NCBI RefSeq assembly: GCF_018228765.1
Contig: NZ_CP073695.1
Coordinates: 1,860,001 to 1,924,000, forward strand
Length of the DNA: 64,000 nucleotides
Source of the DNA: Halorubrum ruber
Lineage (GTDB): Archaea; Halobacteriota; Halobacteria; Halobacteriales; Haloferacaceae
Reading direction: 5' to 3'
The translations under genes and the position numbers were made by a program. Positions within the stretch are counted from its first letter, which is position 1. Each line of letters opens with the position of its first letter. The notes under the pieces were generated by a model. It saw only the letters and a list, made by a program, of their open reading frames with translations. It made no database searches and had not been told where the DNA came from. Shown here one piece after another: positions 1 through 7,363 of this stretch.

Positions 1-42
1 GATGAACCGCCGCCGATCGAAGTCGGATGCCATCTCACTCAT
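1..42 (-). CDS. N-terminal fragment of a probable Tat-exported protein (partial)
   Basis: Reading leftwards from an ATG at 42, the 14 visible codons give MSEMASDFDRRRFI, running off the window edge. The DRRRFI segment matches the start of a haloarchaeal twin-arginine signal. A TATA-like stretch (AATTTATG on the minus strand, about 61-70) lies 20-28 bases upstream, as expected for a leaderless haloarchaeal transcript. The mature protein is not visible, so its function cannot be given. The remaining stretch to 230 shows no gene. Confidence 0.4.
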   Translation of the reverse strand, partial: MSEMASDFDRRRFI

Positions 43-230
43 AACCCCGTCGGAACGCGGCATAAATTCGTCGTTCCCGCCGCACCGAGGTGACACGTTC
101 GTGAAAACAGCCGGCCGAATTACGGGGTAATCGCCGCTCGACCCCGGCTTCCGATCCACGTATCCGGATTTCTCACGATTGTAAACGTGACCAAACTCCC
201 GAACGCCTGCGCCGACCGAACGCACCCGGC

Positions 231-1781
231 CTACGCCGCCGCGACCGCGTCCTCGACGACGTCCTCGACCTCGGCGACGAGGGCGTCGACGTCGTCGCTC
301 TCGGCGTACACGCGGACGTACGGCTCCGTGCCGGAGGGCCGGACGAGCGTCCACGAGGCGTCCTCGAACTCCAGCCGGACGCCGTGGTCGGTGTCGACCG
401 CGGCCTCGGGGAACGCGTCCGGCAGCGCCGTCTCCAAGCGGTCCATTACCGTCTCTTTCGCGTCGTCGGGGCAGGAGACGCTCACCTTGCGGTAGGGTCG
501 CTCCGTGATCGGCGCCCGCAGCGCGTCGAGCCCTTCGTCGGCGACGAGGCGCGCGATCACCGCCGCGGAGGCCACGCCGTCGATCCACCCGCCGAAGGCG
601 ACGTGGATGTGCTTCCACGGCTCGGCGGCGAAGACGACGCGGGTGTCGTCGCCCACCTCGCCGGCGGCACCCGCCTCACCGACCACACCGGCCTCGCCGA
701 GGGCGCCGGCCTCCGCAGCGTCCTCCCGCACCGCCGCGATCCCCTCGTGGAGCGCGCCGAGCCGCACGCGCTCGACGCGCCCGCCGGCCGCCCGGACGCG
801 CTCGTCGATCCGACCGGAGGCGTTCGGCGTCGTTACCACGACGGGGTCCGCGGCGTCGCTCTCGCGGGTGTATCGCTCCGCGAGCACCGCAAGGACCGTG
901 TCCTCGTGGACGACCTCGCCGTCCGCGTCGACGATCACGATCCGGTCCGCGTCGCCGTCGTGGCCGATGCCGAAGGCGAACCCCTCGGCGTCGCCGTCGC
1001 CGGCCCCCTCGACGTCCGGTCGCTGGCGGCCCGGATCGTCCACCCCCTCGTTGGCGTCCGCGACGAACGCGCGGAGGTCGGCGAGCGTCTCCGGCGTCGG
1101 CTTGCTCCCCCGGCCGGGGAAGTGGCCGTCGACGTTGCCGTTGAGCGTGACGACGTCGGCGCCGAGCTCGCGGAGGACGGTCGGCGTCGCGGGCGCGCTC
1201 ATCCCGTTGCCGCAGTCGACCGCGACCCGGAGGCCGTCGAGGGGCGCGCCGAACCCCGCGGCGTACTCGCGCACGTCGGCGAGGTAGCCGTCAAGCGGGT
1301 CGGTCCGGGTCGCCTCGGTCCACTCGTCCCACGGGGCGACGCCCTCCTCGTCGGCCACCCGCTCCTCCACGGCGCGCTCCGCGTCGCGGTCGAACTCGGT
1401 GCCGTCGCGGAAGAGCTTGATCCCGTTGTCGGTCGGGGGGTTGTGCGAGGCGGTGAGCATCACGCCGTAGCGTCCCCGCGAGGCGTGTGCGAGCGCCGGC
1501 GTCGGAAGCCGACCGGCGCGGCGGACGTCGACGCCGCCCGCCGACAGCCCCGCCTCCATCGCGGCGGCGAGCGCCGGGCCGGTCACCCGGCCGTCGCGGG
1601 CGAGGACGACTTCGGGGTCGGGGGTCGACTCCGGGCTCGACCCCGGCGTCGGCTCCGCCGGCGACTCGTCGGCTCGCTCTCGGATCTCGGCGCCCACGGC
1701 CCGCCCGACTGCGAGCGCGAGCGCCGGCGTGACGCGGTCCTCGACGCCGCCGCGGATCCCGGCGGTTCCGAACAGGTCCAT
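231..1781 (-). CDS. phosphomannomutase / phosphoglucosamine mutase family protein
   Basis: This is an alpha-D-phosphohexomutase, interconverting hexose 6- and 1-phosphates for sugar nucleotide and cell-surface glycan synthesis. The N-terminus MDLFGTAGIRGG is the family start. The phosphoserine loop TASHNPPTDNG and the metal-binding loop GHDGDADR are present, and the C-terminal phosphate-binding loop reads RPSGTEPYVRVY. About 516 residues is somewhat longer than the usual 450, because of acidic and Ala/Glu-rich insertions around residues 45-55, 255-265 and 360-385. I chose the ATG at 1781 over a GTG at 1790 because homologues start at MDLFGTAG. Exact substrate cannot be told from sequence. Confidence 0.9.
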   Translation of the reverse strand: MDLFGTAGIRGGVEDRVTPALALAVGRAVGAEIRERADESPAEPTPGSSPESTPDPEVVLARDGRVTGPALAAAMEAGLSAGGVDVRRAGRLPTPALAHASRGRYGVMLTASHNPPTDNGIKLFRDGTEFDRDAERAVEERVADEEGVAPWDEWTEATRTDPLDGYLADVREYAAGFGAPLDGLRVAVDCGNGMSAPATPTVLRELGADVVTLNGNVDGHFPGRGSKPTPETLADLRAFVADANEGVDDPGRQRPDVEGAGDGDAEGFAFGIGHDGDADRIVIVDADGEVVHEDTVLAVLAERYTRESDAADPVVVTTPNASGRIDERVRAAGGRVERVRLGALHEGIAAVREDAAEAGALGEAGVVGEAGAAGEVGDDTRVVFAAEPWKHIHVAFGGWIDGVASAAVIARLVADEGLDALRAPITERPYRKVSVSCPDDAKETVMDRLETALPDAFPEAAVDTDHGVRLEFEDASWTLVRPSGTEPYVRVYAESDDVDALVAEVEDVVEDAVAAA

Positions 1782-1860
1782 GTCGCCCACCTCGGCGCCC
1801 GGGAGTTAGTAGGCGTCGGTTGCGGGCGCGCGGCGGGTCGACTGAAGTCGGTCGCGGTCG

Positions 1861-1875
1861 GGTCGTTTAAGCGGG
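1861..1875 (+). promoter_or_regulatory. TATA-like promoter of the acylphosphatase gene
   Basis: The sequence GTCGTTTAAGCG contains a TTTAAG box about 27 bases before the ATG at 1897. That spacing matches leaderless haloarchaeal transcription. Confidence 0.5.
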
Positions 1876-1896
1876 CCGCGGTCCCAACGTCGGCCG

Positions 1897-2175
1897 ATGA
1901 CCGACCGCGTTCGCGCGCACGTCTTCGTCTCGGGCCGCGTTCAGGGCGTCTTCTACCGAGCGAGCACCCGCGACGCCGCCCGCGAGGCGGGCGTCGACGG
2001 CTGGGTGCGGAACCTCGACGACGGCCGGGTCGAGGCCGTCTTCGAGGGGCCCGAGGGGGACGTCCGCGACATGGTGGCGTGGTGCGAGACGGGAAGCGAG
2101 GCCGCAGAAGTCGAGAGCGTCGACGCCGAGTACGGTGAGCCGGAGGGCGCCGAGGGGTTCGAGATCAGGCGGTGA
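1897..2175 (+). CDS. acylphosphatase
   Basis: This 92-residue protein is a small alpha/beta acylphosphatase hydrolysing carboxyl-phosphate bonds. The motif VSGRVQGVFYR contains the phosphate-binding loop with catalytic Arg21, and GWVRNLDDGRVEAVFEG carries the catalytic Asn39. The length is typical of the family. The gene is divergent from the phosphohexomutase, with about 115 bases between start codons. Its physiological substrate in archaea is not established. Confidence 0.93.
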   Translation: MTDRVRAHVFVSGRVQGVFYRASTRDAAREAGVDGWVRNLDDGRVEAVFEGPEGDVRDMVAWCETGSEAAEVESVDAEYGEPEGAEGFEIRR

Positions 2176-2185
2176 CGCGGCCGGA

Positions 2186-2686
2186 TCAGTCGTCGTCCGC
2201 GGCCGCCGACTCCCCGGCCCCGGCGGCGCCCTCGGCGCCGCGGCCGGGGCCGTCCCGCACCCCGAGCTCCTCTAACGCGCGCAACACGACGATCGCCTCC
2301 ACCACGTCGCGCTCCTCGGTGTAGGGGTCGTCGACCGCGTCGAGGGTCGCCTCGGCCTCGCGAGCCAGCCGCGCCTCCAGTTCCGTCTGGTCCGTCTCGG
2401 CCTTCGTCGCGGACAGCAGCGCCTCGTGGTCCTCGCGGAGGTCCAAGGAGACGTGCGCCGCGTTACACCGCGAGAGGGGATGCGTGTCCATCTCGATCGC
2501 GAGGTCGCTGACGAGGTCCCAGTCGTCGGCGCAGAACCGGAGCGTCACGGTGCCGACCACGTCGCGCCACGAGATCGGGTCGCCGTTCTCCATCAGCCGG
2601 AGCGCGCGCGGCGGCACCGCGATCCGCGTGTGGGTGTCGTCGCGGCCGCACAGACAGCAGGGAGTGTTCTTCAGTCCGGCGTACAC
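2186..2686 (-). CDS. conserved hypothetical zinc-finger-like protein
   Basis: I do not recognise a named family. The reading frame is open to 2815, but the part upstream of 2686 is arginine-rich and runs into a repeat element, so I place the start at the GTG at 2686 (MYAGLKNTPCCLCGRDD). The N-terminus has CCLCG, and further cysteines occur in LRFCADD and LSRCNAAH, suggesting a zinc site. A helical charged segment with a conserved-looking LREDHEALL stretch follows, and the C-terminus is Gly/Ala/Asp low-complexity. It converges with the acylphosphatase gene. The start is uncertain. Confidence 0.6.
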   Translation of the reverse strand: MYAGLKNTPCCLCGRDDTHTRIAVPPRALRLMENGDPISWRDVVGTVTLRFCADDWDLVSDLAIEMDTHPLSRCNAAHVSLDLREDHEALLSATKAETDQTELEARLAREAEATLDAVDDPYTEERDVVEAIVVLRALEELGVRDGPGRGAEGAAGAGESAAADDD

Positions 2687-2748
2687 GTAGATCGCTACGC
2701 GCCGGAGAAGGGTGTGCGTTTCGGCGGCGGTACGCGTTCGCGGCGCTC

Positions 2749-3147
2749 GTTTATAAACAACCGATGCGGCGGCGCGTGCCCGCGAACGGCCGCCAGTGGC
2801 GGGCGTGAGCGGCACCGCGCGAGGGAGTCAGTCGCCCGGAGCGAAGCGACGGGCGACTGACGAGGTTGGGGAGGCGTGAGGCTGCGGATGCCGTGCTGGG
2901 CGGGACTCAAAGGGGCAGCCGCGAGGACGAAGGCGCGCGACGTAAGCACCGCAGGAGCGAGTGAAACGAGCGACGAGGAGCGCAGCGAGCGCACCGAGTC
3001 CTCGCGGCTGGGGCTTTGGAAGTGTTCGCAGCGGTAGGAACGACGTAGTGCCGAGCGGCTGGGGCTTTGGAGGCGTTCGCGGTCGATCTGTCGGCGACGG
3101 CATATAAATAGGCCGCCACGGGGTCCAGTCTTATTTATAAATAGCCA
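2749..3147 (+). repeat. structured intergenic repeat, copy A (plus orientation)
   Basis: One of five related elements. It starts with a TATA-like GTTTATAAAC (2749-2758) and ends with ATTTATAAATAGCC (about 3132-3145). Inside are three inverted repeats: a GC-rich 5' stem, stem 1 (2827-2838 with 2850-2861, 12 base pairs) and stem 2 (2917-2928 with 2998-3009, 12 base pairs). Between and after them lie the family's invariant boxes: GAGGYTGGGGAGGCGTGAGG, GGGACTCAAAGGGGCAG and CTGGGGCTTTGG. The last box with its tail occurs twice (from 3005 and from 3056, period 51). No credible protein is encoded. It sits between the tail of the HxlR gene and the head of the hypothetical gene. Confidence 0.85.
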
Positions 3148-3167
3148 ACAGAAGCGTTTCCCAGATC

Positions 3168-3584
3168 CTACGCCTCACATTCGGCCAGCCACTCGTGGGC
3201 CCAGTCGTCGATCTCCTCGAAGACGGGGGCGAGCGACTCGCCTTTATCAGTTAAACTGTAGTACGTCGCCACCGGCGAGTCCTCCTCCAACCGCCGGTCG
3301 ACGAACCCGGTCTCCTGGAGGTCGTCGAGCACGCGCGAGAGCGTCCTCGCGTTGGCGTCCGTCTCCCGCTTCAGTTCGTTGAACCGCGCCTCGCCGTTCA
3401 ACAGCTCGTGGAGGACGACGAGCCGCCACTGCGATCCGATCTGCTCGATGGAGTCGATGACGGGGCAGGGGGTCTCGGGCGTCGTCGCCTCTGCCGCGGC
3501 GTCAGCGCCCGAATCAGCCGTCGCGTCAGCGCCCGAATCCGCCGTCTCCGCCGACTCTGCCGCCGAAAGGTCCTGTGATGACAT
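3168..3584 (-). CDS. HxlR/DUF24-family winged-helix regulator, YodB/CatR-like
   Basis: A 138-residue DNA-binding regulator. Residues 1-38 are a disordered Ala/Asp/Ser tail with a repeated ADSGAD motif. The winged helix follows (CPVIDSIEQIGSQWRLVVLHEL, then FNELKRETDANARTLSRVLDDL and a wing YYSLTDKG). Cys40 lies directly before the first helix, the position of the redox- and quinone-sensing cysteine of Bacillus YodB/CatR, and a second cysteine (Cys136) lies near the C-terminus. It is divergent from a DoxX gene and close to a VOC dioxygenase gene, the same partners that YodB/CatR control. Family assignment is secure; the sensing role is inference. Confidence 0.88.
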   Translation of the reverse strand: MSSQDLSAAESAETADSGADATADSGADAAAEATTPETPCPVIDSIEQIGSQWRLVVLHELLNGEARFNELKRETDANARTLSRVLDDLQETGFVDRRLEEDSPVATYYSLTDKGESLAPVFEEIDDWAHEWLAECEA

Positions 3585-3616
3585 CGGTGTTACCTACTAA
3601 CCGTATTGTCCGGGAA

Positions 3617-3652
3617 GCGATAAATAGGTTACGTCCGTATAGCAGGTTACAC
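3617..3652 (+). promoter_or_regulatory. DoxX promoter with direct repeats, candidate HxlR operator
   Basis: A TATA-like GATAAATAGG sits about 30 bases before the DoxX ATG. The heptamer AGGTTAC occurs at 3626-3632 and again at 3644-3650, on the same side of the helix (18-base spacing), covering the TATA region and the likely transcription start. It is a plausible repressor site for the divergent HxlR protein. Confidence 0.45.
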
Positions 3653-3653
3653 G

Positions 3654-4103
3654 ATGTTAGCTGAACTCGCGACGTTACCGCTCCAGTTCGACACCCCCCT
3701 CGCGGGCGAACTCTTCCTGCTCGGCCGGATCCTGTTCGGCGCGACGCTCGCGTTCATGGGGCTCAACCACTTCATGGACCTCGAGACGATGGCCGGCTAC
3801 GCCGAGTTCAAGGGTCTCCCGGCGCCGCAGTTCTCGGTGATCGCCTCCGGCGCCGTCCTCGTCCTCGGCGGCCTCGGCGTCGCCGCGGGCGCGTTCCCCG
3901 TCCTCTCCGCCGGCGCGCTCGCCTTCTTCCTCCTCGCCTCCGCCGTGACGATGCACGACTTCTGGTCGATGGACGACCCCGAGGAGAAGCAGAACGAGAT
4001 GACGAGCTTCCTGAAGAACGTCTACGGTGCCGGCGCCGCGCTGGCGTTCCTCGCCGTCGGCGGCAGCGCGTGGCCGTACGCGGTCGGCCTTGGCCTGTTC
4101 TGA
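3654..4103 (+). CDS. DoxX-family membrane protein
   Basis: A 149-residue integral membrane protein of the DoxX/SURF4 superfamily with four predicted hydrophobic segments (roughly residues 18-38, 58-80, 83-103, 122-146). The segment FMGLNHFMDLETMAGYAEFKG is typical of the family, and PEEKQNEMTSFLKNVYGAGAAL is the usual DoxX C-terminal half. In Bacillus, CatD and MhqP of this family work beside thiol-dependent dioxygenases in quinone resistance. Here it has the same neighbours: an HxlR regulator upstream and a VOC dioxygenase 120 bases downstream. Confidence 0.88.
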   Translation: MLAELATLPLQFDTPLAGELFLLGRILFGATLAFMGLNHFMDLETMAGYAEFKGLPAPQFSVIASGAVLVLGGLGVAAGAFPVLSAGALAFFLLASAVTMHDFWSMDDPEEKQNEMTSFLKNVYGAGAALAFLAVGGSAWPYAVGLGLF

Positions 4104-4223
4104 GCCGTATACGCGAACTTTCCCGACCGACGCGCACGCGACGCTCCCTTTTCCAACCGCCTGACGACCGCGTCGAGCCCCCAGTACGACTAACTACCTC
4201 CCCGACGAGCGTTCACACAGATC

Positions 4224-4706
4224 ATGACCGACGCGCCGCCGACGACCGGGCTCCACCACGTCACGAACATCTGTACCGACATCGAGGAGACCACCGCGTT
4301 CTACGAGGACATCCTCGGCTGGCACACGGTCAAGCGGACCCAGAACTACGACGACCCGGGGACGCCGCACTACTACTTCTCGCCGACGCCCGAAGGGAAG
4401 CCGGGGACCAACGTCACCTACTTCGAGTACCCGGACTCGCAGGGGACGCCCGGCCCGGGCGCGAGCCACCACTTCGCGTTCGGCGTCGAAGACGAGACGA
4501 CCCTGAAGGAGTGGCAGGCGCACCTCGAATCCCACGACGTCGAGGTCTCCGAGGTGAAGGACAGAACCTACTTCAAGAGCATCTACTTCACCGACCCCGA
4601 CGGGCTCGTCTTCGAACTGGCGACGCAGGGGCCGGGCTTCACCCGCGACGAGGACGACCCCGGCAGCGAGGTCATCGACCCGTTCGAGAAAGGTTACGAG
4701 AACTGA
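4224..4706 (+). CDS. VOC-superfamily metalloenzyme, extradiol dioxygenase / glyoxalase type
   Basis: A 160-residue single-module vicinal-oxygen-chelate protein. Candidate metal ligands are His11 or His12 (TGLHHVTN), His82 or His83 (GASHHFAFGV) and Glu131 (GLVFELATQG), the two-His-one-Glu pattern. The order and motifs resemble the half-module of ring-cleaving dioxygenases (CatE/MhqO, LinE/PcpA type). It follows the DoxX gene on the same strand and may be co-transcribed. Glyoxalase or thiol-transferase activity cannot be excluded from sequence. Confidence 0.82.
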   Translation: MTDAPPTTGLHHVTNICTDIEETTAFYEDILGWHTVKRTQNYDDPGTPHYYFSPTPEGKPGTNVTYFEYPDSQGTPGPGASHHFAFGVEDETTLKEWQAHLESHDVEVSEVKDRTYFKSIYFTDPDGLVFELATQGPGFTRDEDDPGSEVIDPFEKGYEN

Positions 4707-4743
4707 GACGCCCGACCGCCTCAGCGCCCGAGCGCCTCCCGGG

Positions 4744-5220
4744 TCACTCCCCCTCAACCAGCGCCGCGAACCGGTCGAGCGCGCGCCGGCAGACCGGGAC
4801 GTACGGGGGCGCGATAAGCGGGACCTCGATCACCGCTCGACACCGGTCCGGCTCTCCCGCGTACCGGTCGACGCGGTGCCCTGTCGCTGGGACCCGCGCG
4901 ACCTCCCAGTCCCACCGGAGCCGCGTCGCCGCTGTCACCCGAAAGGGCACCCACGCGCCCGCGACGCGGACCCTCCCGGTCGTCCCGGTCTCGACGTACC
5001 GGTCCGCGCTCTCAACGTCGCGGACCGACAGGCTCCAGTCGGGCCACCGCTGGGTGTCGCGGAGCGCCCTCGCTGTCCGCTCCGGCGGCGCGTCGACATC
5101 GCGACCGACCGCGAGCGTCGCGCCCTCTCGGTCCACCGACGCCCGCCCGTCGCGGTCGACGTTTCCGGTCGCGTCGCGGGTTCCGAACACGCGGACTACT
5201 CCGGCGGCCGCACGCCTCAT
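4744..5220 (-). CDS. SRPBCC (START/Bet v1-like) family protein
   Basis: About 158 residues from an ATG at 5220 (MRRAAAGVVRVFG). The core starts at LAVGRDVDAPPERTARALRDTQRWPDWSL, the typical opening of SRPBCC ligand-binding proteins (START-like helix-grip fold). It ends with a long helix (YVPVCRRALDRFAALVEG) as the family does. The ligand is unknown. The frame is open further upstream to 5283, but that part is poor as protein. It converges with the VOC gene. Confidence 0.72.
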   Translation of the reverse strand: MRRAAAGVVRVFGTRDATGNVDRDGRASVDREGATLAVGRDVDAPPERTARALRDTQRWPDWSLSVRDVESADRYVETGTTGRVRVAGAWVPFRVTAATRLRWDWEVARVPATGHRVDRYAGEPDRCRAVIEVPLIAPPYVPVCRRALDRFAALVEGE

Positions 5221-5331
5221 CGCTGCGGTCCTCCGCTCGCACCCGGACGTTTGTCCGGTTTCCGTCCCGCCTACAGCCACCAATTCGCAATACGTCCACT
5301 GATCGGAGCGTCCCCGTGCCGCCCGATATTA

Positions 5332-5347
5332 ATACCTTATATGGTAT
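5332..5347. promoter_or_regulatory. palindromic TATA-overlapping site
   Basis: ATACCTTATATGGTAT has perfect ATACC/GGTAT arms around an AT-rich centre that could itself serve as a TATA box. It lies between two divergent genes (starts at 5220 minus and 5410 plus), so it is a candidate operator. This is inferred from symmetry only. Confidence 0.35.
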
Positions 5348-5409
5348 CAGGACTCATTATCTCTTTCCACGAAGGGTTAATACGGGGGTCCGAGCTATCC
5401 GGAGTCAAT

Positions 5410-5529
5410 ATGGCAAGCGATCGCGACACCATGAAAGACGTTTCGCACACCGCACCGAACGACACCTCGGCCGACGCCGTCTGGGAACGAGGCCGAGGAC
5501 CGGTCGAGGAAGAGGAAGAAGAAGAGTAG
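5410..5529 (+). CDS. small acidic haloarchaeal protein (39 aa)
   Basis: MASDRDTMKDVSHTAPNDTS starts a 39-residue peptide that continues ADAVWERGRGPV and ends in seven glutamates. The ADAVWERG stretch resembles a motif I associate with short haloarchaeal proteins of unknown function, though I cannot verify the family here. An internal ATG (MKDVSHT) is an alternative start. The poly-Glu end comes from a GAG/GAA run that could change length by slippage. Confidence 0.5.
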   Translation: MASDRDTMKDVSHTAPNDTSADAVWERGRGPVEEEEEEE

Positions 5530-5580
5530 TACGGCGTTCCGATTTCTGCGATTTCTGCGTCCCGGCGAAGCCGCCGTCCG

Positions 5581-5625
5581 ACACCGCAGCGCGTCTCGGA
5601 CCAACACCGCAGCGCGTCTCGGACC
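5581..5625 (+). repeat. 22-base tandem duplication
   Basis: ACACCGCAGCGCGTCTCGGA plus CC occurs at 5581-5602 and again at 5604-5625 (period 23), in the gap between the small acidic gene and the DUF21 gene. No function is apparent. Confidence 0.7.
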
Positions 5626-5700
5626 GGGAGTGGTACGCCTCCCCGCTTGTTGCTGGCGTCCGGCCGACACCCTCTTTGGGGTCGTTTTTAAATACGACGT

Positions 5701-6215
5701 ATGGTCGGAGTCACACTCGCCGTGGCGGGGATCGGGGCGGTAACCGCGCTTTTGGCGCTCAGTGCGTTCTTCTCGAGCTCGGAGACTGCCATCTTCTCGC
5801 TGCCGAGCGAGTGGTTCGAACGGCAGGCCGGCACTGACGACCCGCGGGGGACGTGCTGAAGGAACTCCACGACGATCCGCACCGCCTCCTCGTCACGCTG
5901 CTCGTCGGGAACAACGTCGTCAACATCGCCATCTCGAGCATCGTGACTGTCCTGATCGCGAGTTATCTCCCGCCGGGGGCGGCGATCGTGGCGACGACGC
6001 TGTGTACGAGCTTCCTCGTCCTCGTGTTCGGCGAGATCGTCCCCAAGGCCTTCGGGCTCGGAAACGCCGAGACGTGGTCGCTGCGGGTCGCGTCGCCGGT
6101 CCGGCTCGTCGAGCGCGTCCTCTCGCCGCTCATCACGCTGTTCGACGGGATTACCCGCCGGATGAACGCGTACATCAGCGGCGACGCGAGCATCGAGAAG
6201 CCGTACACGGACTAA
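5701..6215 (+). pseudogene. DUF21/CNNM-type membrane protein, split by a frameshift
   Basis: The N-terminal part (MVGVTLAVAGIGAVTALLAL, then FFSSSETAIFSLPSEWFERQ) is the start of a DUF21/CNNM transporter-like domain. It runs into TGA at 5857. The rest (VLKELHDDPHRLLVTLLVGNNVVNI, through FGEIVPKAFGLGNAETW, to 6215) is in another frame. One extra G in the GGGGG run at about 5846-5850 would join them into an intact 171-residue protein without CBS domains. The break is therefore a one-base loss in a homopolymer, either a real mutation or a sequencing error. Full CNNM proteins have CBS domains after DUF21; here there are none. Confidence 0.8.
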
Positions 6216-6325
6216 CGCGGACGAGCCCCCTCTCGCCGCCCGGACCGAGTGCGGCGTCCGCCCGCGTTCTCGCGGCCGATAACCGCGTGCGTGGATTTAA
6301 CCCGGCCGCCGGCGGACCCGAGCGC

Positions 6326-7363
6326 ATGATCGAGGCCTCGGGGCTACGGAAGACCTACGGCGACTTCGCGGCCGTGGTCGACAGCGACTTCGCCGTCGAC
6401 GAGGGCGAGGTGTTCGGGATCGTCGGCCCGAACGGGGCCGGGAAGACGACGACGCTCAAGATACTCGCCGGCCTCGTCGAGCCGACCGAGGGCGAGGTGA
6501 CCGTCGCCGGGTTCGACGCCTCGGACCCCGAAATGCGGCGCCACCTCGGGTTCCTGCCGGAGGAGTCGCCGTTGTACGAGGAGATGACCGCGCTGTCGTA
6601 CCTCCGCTTCTTCGCCGACCTCTACGACGTGCCCCGGGAGGTCGCCGACGAGCGGATCGAGGCCGCGCTCGACCGCCTGGAACTGGACCACCGCGAGCGC
6701 CGCCTCGGCGACGTCTCGAAGGGGATGAAACGGAAGGTCGCCATCGCGCGCTCGCTCGTCAACGACCCGGACGTGCTGGTGTACGACGAGCCCGCCTCCG
6801 GGCTCGACCCCGTGACGACGAACTCAGTGCTGGCGTTCACCCGCGAGCTCCGCGAGACCGGGAAGACGGTCGTCTTCTCCGCGCACAACCTCTACCACGT
6901 CGAGTCCGTCTGCGACCGCGTCGTGGTGATGAACGAGGGGCGGATCGTCGCCCGCGGGAGCGTCGACGGGATCCGCGAGCGACACGGCGAGACGACCTAC
7001 CGCGTGTTCACGGACGTCGAGCCGACCGCGACGCCGGCGCTCGCGGACCTCGACGCGACGACCGAGGAGGTCGGCGACCGCTTCCGGACGGCGGTCCCGA
7101 GCATGGACGCGGTCGCCGCGGTCCGGGAGGCCGTCGGCGACGCCGGCGGCGAGGTCGTCGACATCCGGAGCCGCGAGCCGAGCCTCGAAGACGTGTTCCT
7201 CGACATCGTCGGCCGGCCGATGCCCGGGCGGTACACCGGCGACCTCGGCGGTGACGGAACCGAAGCTGCGAGCGACGCCGACGGCGATGGCGACGGCGAG
7301 GCCGACGGCGACGAACCGGAAACCGAAACGACGGAGGCGGCGACCACGGAGGCGACCGAGTGA
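6326..7363 (+). CDS. ABC transporter ATP-binding protein
   Basis: A 345-residue ATPase subunit. Walker A is GPNGAGKTT (34-42), the degenerate signature is DVSKGMKRKVAIARSL (129-144), Walker B is LVYDEPASGLDP (151-162), and an H-loop occurs in VVFSAHNLYHVE. This pattern belongs to the ABC-2/NatA-like export subfamily. The C-terminal 50 residues are acidic low complexity (many Asp/Gly/Glu). Its stop codon overlaps the next gene's GTG start by four bases, indicating translational coupling with the two permeases. Substrate unknown. Confidence 0.93.
   Translation: MIEASGLRKTYGDFAAVVDSDFAVDEGEVFGIVGPNGAGKTTTLKILAGLVEPTEGEVTVAGFDASDPEMRRHLGFLPEESPLYEEMTALSYLRFFADLYDVPREVADERIEAALDRLELDHRERRLGDVSKGMKRKVAIARSLVNDPDVLVYDEPASGLDPVTTNSVLAFTRELRETGKTVVFSAHNLYHVESVCDRVVVMNEGRIVARGSVDGIRERHGETTYRVFTDVEPTATPALADLDATTEEVGDRFRTAVPSMDAVAAVREAVGDAGGEVVDIRSREPSLEDVFLDIVGRPMPGRYTGDLGGDGTEAASDADGDGDGEADGDEPETETTEAATTEATE

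Noticed and set aside
384-2138. Long plus-strand frame opposite the phosphohexomutase
   Set aside because: It is an Arg/Gly/Val-rich shadow of the real minus-strand gene, caused by GC-rich codons, with no family motif.
2881-2930. tRNA-like T arm in repeat box 2
   Set aside because: The complement of GGGACTCAAAGGGG resembles a T loop (TTCGAGTC in copy E), but the flanking bases do not form a T stem and no cloverleaf is possible.
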